From contig URTG01000042.1 of NCBI GenBank assembly GCA_900550705.1, positions 1-11,373 of the forward strand: a stretch of 11,373 nucleotides of DNA, read 5' to 3'. A program made the translations under genes and the position numbers. Every line of letters begins with the position of its first letter. The first letter of the stretch is position 1. The notes beneath the pieces are model-generated. The model was given only the letters and a program-made list of their open reading frames with translations, was not told the DNA's origin and did not search any database. Of the stretch, positions 8,306 to 11,373 are shown piece after piece. Source of the stretch: an uncultured Eubacteriales bacterium (lineage in GTDB: Bacteria > Bacillota > Clostridia > Oscillospirales > Oscillospiraceae).

Positions 8306-8361
8306 AAAATGCAGAAGCCGGCGCGGGAACGTCTCCGCCCCCACGCCGTGTTCTGCATTTT
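8306..8361 (-). terminator. Long hairpin between frr and uppS (possible attenuator, terminator or processing site)
   Basis: In the minus-strand RNA this 56-nt element folds as a perfect 11-bp lower stem (8351-8361 with 8306-8316; AAAATGCAGAA and its complement), a 2x2 internal loop, and a 13-bp GC-rich upper stem (8336-8348 with 8319-8331) closed by a GAGA tetraloop of the GNRA class. Three of the upper pairs are G-U wobbles in this strand and become C/A mismatches in the opposite strand, which favours function in the minus-strand transcript. The right arm ends in ATTTTTG, giving a short U-tract like an intrinsic terminator. Only 20 bp lie between it and the uppS ATG, so no promoter fits after it; full termination would leave uppS-polC without a nearby start unless one lies inside frr. 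Partial attenuation or mRNA processing/stability is therefore as likely as true termination. Confidence 0.6.
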
Positions 8362-8384
8362 GTTTCTCGTTCGGGCCGGTCCGA

Positions 8385-8939
8385 TCAGACCGCCATCAGC
8401 TCCTTGTCCTTCTTGGCGGTGAGCTCGTCGATCTCCTTGCAGCGCTTATCCGTCAGATCCTGGAGTTCCTTTTCCAGCTCCTTCTGGTCGTCCTCGGTGA
8501 TGTCGCCGTTCTTCTTCATCTTCTTGAAGTCTTCCATGGCGTCCCGGCGGATATTGCGGACGGCGACCTTGCCCTCCTCGCCGTACTTTTTCACCTGCTT
8601 GGTCAGCTCTTTTCTCCGCTCCTCGGTGAGCTGGGGGAAGGCCAGACGGATCAGGCGGCCGTCGTTCTGGGGGTTGATGCCCAGGTCAGACATCTGGATG
8701 GCCTTCTCGATGGCCTTCAGCAGGGTGGCGTCCCAGGGCTGGATCACCAGGGTGCGGGGGTCGGGAGAGGACACCGCCGCCACCTGGTTCAGCGGCGTGG
8801 GGGTGCCGTAATATTCTACCATAATGCGGTCCAGAACGCCGGCGTTGGCCCGTCCGGCCCGAACCGAGGCAAAATTGGACTTGACGACCTCGATGGTCTT
8901 GGTCATCTTCTCATCATAAATCTTATTTTCGGGGCTCAT
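8385..8939 (-). CDS. frr: Ribosome recycling factor
   Basis: Splits the post-termination ribosome complex together with EF-G, in the cytoplasm. The 184-residue length is the family norm (185 in E. coli). Recognisable conserved segments are SVRAGRANAGVLDRIMVEYYGTPTPL (about 25-50; the first shared block is R(A/T)GRA, the second VEYYGTPTPL), SDLGINPQNDG (84-94), LTEERRKELTK (104-114) and VAVRNIRRDA (125-134). These form the three-helix bundle with its inserted beta/alpha domain. The charged C-terminal helix ends KKDKELMAV. An AGGAAG ribosome binding site lies 8 nt before the ATG. The gap from the pyrH stop is 39 bp with no convincing promoter or terminator, so pyrH and frr are very probably co-transcribed, as in most bacteria. 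Confidence 0.98.
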   Translation of the reverse strand: MSPENKIYDEKMTKTIEVVKSNFASVRAGRANAGVLDRIMVEYYGTPTPLNQVAAVSSPDPRTLVIQPWDATLLKAIEKAIQMSDLGINPQNDGRLIRLAFPQLTEERRKELTKQVKKYGEEGKVAVRNIRRDAMEDFKKMKKNGDITEDDQKELEKELQDLTDKRCKEIDELTAKKDKELMAV

Positions 8940-8978
8940 GCTCGTGACTTCCTTTCCTTATTCCGAGTTTCGCGGGAC

Positions 8979-9695
8979 TCAGCCGCCTACGATGGTGCCG
9001 ATCTTCTCGCCCATAATGGCCCGGAGGATGTTCTCCGGGTCCTTCAGGGCAAAGAGCAGTACAGGGATCTTGTTGTCCATGGACAGCGAGGTTGCGGTGG
9101 AATCCATCACCTTCAGGTGCTGGGCCAGCACGTCGTCATAGGTAATGGCGTCGTACTTCACGGCGGCGGGGTCCTGCTTGGGGTCGGCGGAATAGACGCC
9201 GTCGATGTTCTTGGCCAGCAGGATCACGTCCGCGTCGATCTCCGCAGCGCGGAGCACGGCGGCGGTGTCGGTGGAGAAGAAGGGGTTGCCAGTGCCGCAG
9301 CCGAAAATGACCACGCGGCCCTTCTCCAGGTGCCGGATGGCCCGGGAGCGGATGTAGGGCTCGGCCATGGCCCGCATTTCAATGGCGGTCTGCACCCGGA
9401 CCTCCACGCCCTTCTGCTCCAGCACGTCGGCCACAGCCAGGGCGTTGATGGTGGTGGCCAGCATCCCCATGTGGTCGGCGCGGACGCGCTCCATCTGGTC
9501 GCCGCCGTCCTTCACGCCGCGCCAGAAGTTGCCGCCGCCGACCACCACGCCCACCTGGACACCCAGGGCCACGCAGCGCTTGATGACGTCGCACACCTGA
9601 CCGATGACATGGAAGTCCAGTCCGCGGGACGCTTCGCCCGCCAGGGCCTCGCCGCTGATCTTCAACAATACTCGCTTATACTTAGGTTGCTCCAT
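8979..9695 (-). CDS. pyrH: Uridylate kinase (UMP kinase)
   Basis: Phosphorylates UMP to UDP with ATP in the cytoplasm, feeding UTP/CTP synthesis. It belongs to the amino-acid kinase fold and is typically a GTP-activated, UTP-inhibited hexamer. The chosen 238-residue form shows LLKISGEALAG (10-20) with Lys12, the glycine loop GGGNFWRG (53-60), RADHMGMLATTINALA (73-88), GTGNPFFSTDTAAVLRA (134-150) and KNIDGVYSADPK (162-173), all family hallmarks. An in-frame GTG exists nine bases upstream at 9704, but it directly abuts the AGGAG ribosome binding site and could not be used well. The ATG at 9695 has that site 8 nt upstream, so I place the start there. It is the first gene after a strong terminator and a tentative promoter, and so probably heads the operon. 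In Bacillus, rpsB and tsf come just before it; here they do not. Confidence 0.97.
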   Translation of the reverse strand: MEQPKYKRVLLKISGEALAGEASRGLDFHVIGQVCDVIKRCVALGVQVGVVVGGGNFWRGVKDGGDQMERVRADHMGMLATTINALAVADVLEQKGVEVRVQTAIEMRAMAEPYIRSRAIRHLEKGRVVIFGCGTGNPFFSTDTAAVLRAAEIDADVILLAKNIDGVYSADPKQDPAAVKYDAITYDDVLAQHLKVMDSTATSLSMDNKIPVLLFALKDPENILRAIMGEKIGTIVGG

Positions 9696-9703
9696 GGGAA
9701 CCA

Positions 9704-9708
9704 CTCCT
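9704..9708 (-). promoter_or_regulatory. Ribosome binding site that fixes the pyrH start
   Basis: AGGAG on the minus strand, 8 nt before the ATG at 9695. It overlaps the last base of the alternative GTG codon (9702-9704), leaving no spacing for that start, so the ATG is the supported initiation codon. Confidence 0.85.
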
Positions 9709-9727
9709 GTCTTTTTTCTTGTTCTTT

Positions 9728-9756
9728 ATTTTAATATAATTCTTCCCGTTTGCATA
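9728..9756 (-). promoter_or_regulatory. Tentative sigma-70-type promoter for pyrH
   Basis: Between the upstream terminator and pyrH, the minus strand has a good -10 (TAAAAT, 9728-9733) in a very AT-rich stretch. A poor -35 candidate (TATGCA, 9751-9756) lies at 17-bp spacing. The implied transcription start would be near 9721, leaving a leader of about 25 nt. A promoter is expected here because the preceding gene ends in a terminator, but the exact hexamers are uncertain; TATATT a few bases upstream is an alternative -10. Confidence 0.4.
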
Positions 9757-9779
9757 GAGGAAAACGCAAAATCTTTTAG

Positions 9780-9816
9780 AAAAAAACGCCGGGGGTCCAA
9801 GCGCGGACCTCCGGCG
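9780..9816 (-). terminator. Intrinsic terminator after the glycosyltransferase gene
   Basis: In the minus-strand RNA, a 12-bp GC-rich stem with one mismatch (9805-9816 with 9787-9798; CGCCGGAGGTCC against GGACCCCCGGCG) and a 6-nt loop is followed directly by seven U (9780-9786). A run of A precedes the stem after a few bases. It lies about 60 bp after the glycosyltransferase stop and before the pyrH promoter region, separating the two transcription units. Confidence 0.92.
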
Positions 9817-9877
9817 GGGTGATTTTTTGGACTTTCCAGTGCTCCGAAGCCGTCCCGGTCCACAGCCCGGCCCTTCC

Positions 9878-11170
9878 TCAACGGCATTTCACCGCCGTCA
9901 GGCTGTTGTTTCTGCCCGAATGATAGATCGGTGTCCAATCCACCTTCCGCACCAGGGCGACCAGAGAAATGGGGATGTATGTCAGCATAAAGGCGGGGAA
10001 GGTCGCAATGTACAGCAGCTTCTTATGGGTGGGGATGTGGATGTTCTTCCACTCACACAGCACGGTGGCCGCCCCGTAGAGCAGCAGACCGAAGTAGAAG
10101 CTGAACAGGGTGGAGGACACAAAGCCCATGGCCACCCGCAGCACCCGGCGCACCAGGTACAGGGGTTCGCTCAGGCAGGCAAAGCCCACCGTCAGGTTAA
10201 AGACGATCAGCGCCAGGGTCAGCAGTGTGCCGGGGGCCACGGTGATGAACATATCGTAGCAGGACCAGCTCCGCCGCCCGGGCTTTTGAAGAAAGCCCTT
10301 CACCAGGGCGGGGCCGTAATTGGTGTCCACCTGATAAAAGCCCTTGGACCAGCGCATCCGCTGGTTCCAGGACTGGCGGAAGGTGGTGGGCTGCTCGTCG
10401 TAGATCACGGCCTTTTCACAGTAGCCGATGCGCTTGCCCTTCAGCGCGCAGCTGACGGAGAACTCAATGTCCTCGGTGAGCAGATGATAGGGCCAGCCGC
10501 CGTTCTCCCGGATCACATCGGCAGAGACCAGGAACCCGGTGCCGGACACATGGCAGTTGGTGCCCAGTCTCATCCGGGGCCGGTTCAGGAACCGGGCCTC
10601 CCGCAGGAACCACACGGCATAGCCGGCGGAGATCCAGTTGTCGCCGAAGTTGCTGGAGTTGCGGTAGCAGGTGATGGCGGCGTAGTCGCCGGCGTCATAG
10701 ACCTTGTTCATCTCCGCCACAAAGCTGGGGTCCACCAGGTTGTCGGCGTCGAAGATCAGGTAGCCGTCATACCGGTCCTTCCCCTCGGCAGCCAGGGTGC
10801 GGAACAGATAGTCCAGGGCGTAGCCCTTCCCCTTCTGCTCCTCATTGAACCGTTCGTAAACCATGGCTCCCGCCCGCCGGGCCACGGCGGCGGTGTTGTC
10901 GGTGCAGTTATCGGCCACCACATAGACGTCCAGCAGCCGGGCGGGGTAGTTCTGCTCTTTCAGGCATTGTATCAACGTCCCGATCACCCCCGCCTCGTTC
11001 CGGGCGGAGATCACGGCGGCGTAGCGGTGCAGCGCCGCCGGGGCGGCATCGGTCTTCTGTTTGCCGGAAAACAGCCCGATCACCAGGTAGACCATCTGAT
11101 AGAAATAGAGCACGGCGAACACCGCCGCCAGCATAACATTAAATAGCTCCAGAATTTGAATGATCCGCAT
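9878..11170 (-). CDS. Membrane glycosyltransferase, family 2 (processive-synthase-like)
   Basis: Probably transfers sugar from a nucleotide-sugar donor at the cytoplasmic face of the membrane, building or exporting a cell-surface polysaccharide; donor and product cannot be read from the sequence. The 430-residue protein has an N-terminal membrane helix (about 12-34) and a GT-A catalytic domain (about 48-290) with VISARNEA (53-60), VVADNCTDNT (84-93), the DxD-type FDADN (Asp141, Asp143), TED (232-234) and QRMRW (270-274). The last is the QxxRW motif of processive synthases such as those for poly-GlcNAc, hyaluronan and cellulose. Three or so C-terminal helices follow (about 308-330, 348-372, 385-407). 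AGGTG lies 8 nt before the ATG. It has its own upstream promoter candidate and a strong terminator, so it appears monocistronic and unlinked in function to the pyrH operon. No partner gene (deacetylase, export or cyclic-di-GMP-binding protein) is visible. Confidence 0.88.
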   Translation of the reverse strand: MRIIQILELFNVMLAAVFAVLYFYQMVYLVIGLFSGKQKTDAAPAALHRYAAVISARNEAGVIGTLIQCLKEQNYPARLLDVYVVADNCTDNTAAVARRAGAMVYERFNEEQKGKGYALDYLFRTLAAEGKDRYDGYLIFDADNLVDPSFVAEMNKVYDAGDYAAITCYRNSSNFGDNWISAGYAVWFLREARFLNRPRMRLGTNCHVSGTGFLVSADVIRENGGWPYHLLTEDIEFSVSCALKGKRIGYCEKAVIYDEQPTTFRQSWNQRMRWSKGFYQVDTNYGPALVKGFLQKPGRRSWSCYDMFITVAPGTLLTLALIVFNLTVGFACLSEPLYLVRRVLRVAMGFVSSTLFSFYFGLLLYGAATVLCEWKNIHIPTHKKLLYIATFPAFMLTYIPISLVALVRKVDWTPIYHSGRNNSLTAVKCR

Positions 11171-11206
11171 AACATTTTCACCTTTGTACCTGTTTTGAAG
11201 TCATTC

Positions 11207-11245
11207 GCTCCCGCAAGCCGGGCAAAATCGCCCTGCCCCGGGAGC
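11207..11245 (-). promoter_or_regulatory. Stem-loop in the 5' leader of the glycosyltransferase gene
   Basis: The minus-strand RNA can form a perfect 7-bp outer stem (GCTCCCG at 11239-11245 with CGGGAGC at 11207-11213) enclosing a 4-bp inner hairpin (GGGC/GCCC, 11230-11233 with 11220-11223, loop GATTTT). No U-tract follows, so it does not look like a terminator. Given the promoter candidate, it would sit at the very 5' end of the transcript, where it may protect the mRNA or influence translation. It does not match a riboswitch class that I recognise. Confidence 0.5.
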
Positions 11246-11251
11246 TGCCCT

Positions 11252-11279
11252 ATCATAGCACGTCGGCAAAATATTGCAA
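11252..11279 (-). promoter_or_regulatory. Probable sigma-70-type promoter for the glycosyltransferase gene
   Basis: Minus-strand TTGCAA (-35, 11274-11279) and TATGAT (-10, 11252-11257) are separated by 16 bp and preceded by a strongly AT-rich stretch (about 11280-11325) that could act as an UP element. Transcription would start near 11245, giving a leader of about 75 nt. A consensus TTGACA (11333-11338) further upstream has only a poor -10 (TAATTT) at 16 bp and is a weaker alternative. The gene-free stretch 11171-11373 shows nothing else that I can support. Confidence 0.55.
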
Positions 11280-11373
11280 TCTTATTACATAATTGTTAAT
11301 AGAAAATTAAAAATTACTTTTTGCCCCCAAAGTGTCAAGCGCAATTTTTGGCAGAACTTCGGCCCTCTCTGTC

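Noticed and set aside
8940..8978. Small GAGT/ACTC inverted repeat in the pyrH-frr gap
   Set aside because: Only about 4 bp of stem with no U-tract; expected by chance and not convincing as a terminator.
9696..9704. GTG at 9702-9704 as an upstream pyrH start
   Set aside because: It abuts the AGGAG site with no spacing, while the ATG at 9695 has ideal 8-nt spacing and gives the usual protein length.
6252..9734. Plus-strand open frames of 545 and 527 codons opposite dxr through pyrH
   Set aside because: They overlap each other and cover several intact minus-strand genes and intergenic signals; translations are His/Gln/Gly-rich with no family resemblance.
9827..11146. Plus-strand open frame of 439 codons opposite the glycosyltransferase
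   Set aside because: It is antisense to a gene with complete GT2 motifs and has no recognisable domain of its own.
11280..11325. Short imperfect dyads in the AT-rich region upstream of the glycosyltransferase (for example around ATTACATAAT)
   Set aside because: They match no operator that I know well and such dyads arise easily in AT-rich DNA; better explained as promoter-flanking sequence.
1..11373. Search for mobile elements, CRISPR, tRNA/rRNA, prophage or defence genes
   Set aside because: Nothing of this kind was seen by eye; nearly all sequence is accounted for by conserved housekeeping genes with short, explainable gaps.

Overview
This window is a compact block of housekeeping genes, all on the minus strand, so transcription runs from the right edge to the left edge. 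The organism is most likely a G+C-rich member of the Bacillota. PolC-type replicative polymerase is characteristic of that phylum, and the order pyrH-frr-uppS-cdsA-dxr-rseP-...-polC is the classical Gram-positive arrangement. High G+C (roughly 60-65% by eye), strong G/C third positions and ispG between rseP and polC point to a gut clostridium of the Oscillospiraceae type (Flavonifractor/Oscillibacter-like). That placement is inference; no marker RNA is present.

Layout from right to left. (1) 11171-11373 is an AT-rich upstream region with a plausible promoter and a stem-loop at the 5' end of the leader. It drives a single membrane glycosyltransferase family 2 gene (9878-11170). (2) 9705-9877 holds a strong intrinsic terminator for that gene, then a tentative promoter for the next unit. 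(3) pyrH (UMP kinase) and frr (ribosome recycling factor) form the first part of the operon. (4) A 99-bp gap contains a 56-nt hairpin whose wobble pairs form only in the minus-strand transcript; it may act as an attenuator, terminator or processing site. (5) uppS, cdsA, dxr, rseP, ispG and polC follow with gaps of only 3-28 bp and a clear ribosome binding site before each. polC runs off the left edge; 1131 codons are present.

Together the genes cover UTP supply (PyrH), ribosome recycling (Frr), isoprenoid precursor synthesis by the MEP pathway (Dxr early, IspG late), use of those isoprenoids for the cell-wall lipid carrier (UppS), phospholipid precursor synthesis (CdsA), intramembrane proteolysis (RseP/RasP) and chromosome replication (PolC). 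The proteins look intact, with their catalytic motifs present.

I found no mobile element, CRISPR array, tRNA, rRNA or plausible new multi-gene system. The best candidates for a second look are the frr-uppS hairpin, the glycosyltransferase unit with its structured leader, and the local rearrangements of the conserved operon (no rpsB-tsf directly before pyrH; ispG where Bacillus has proS).
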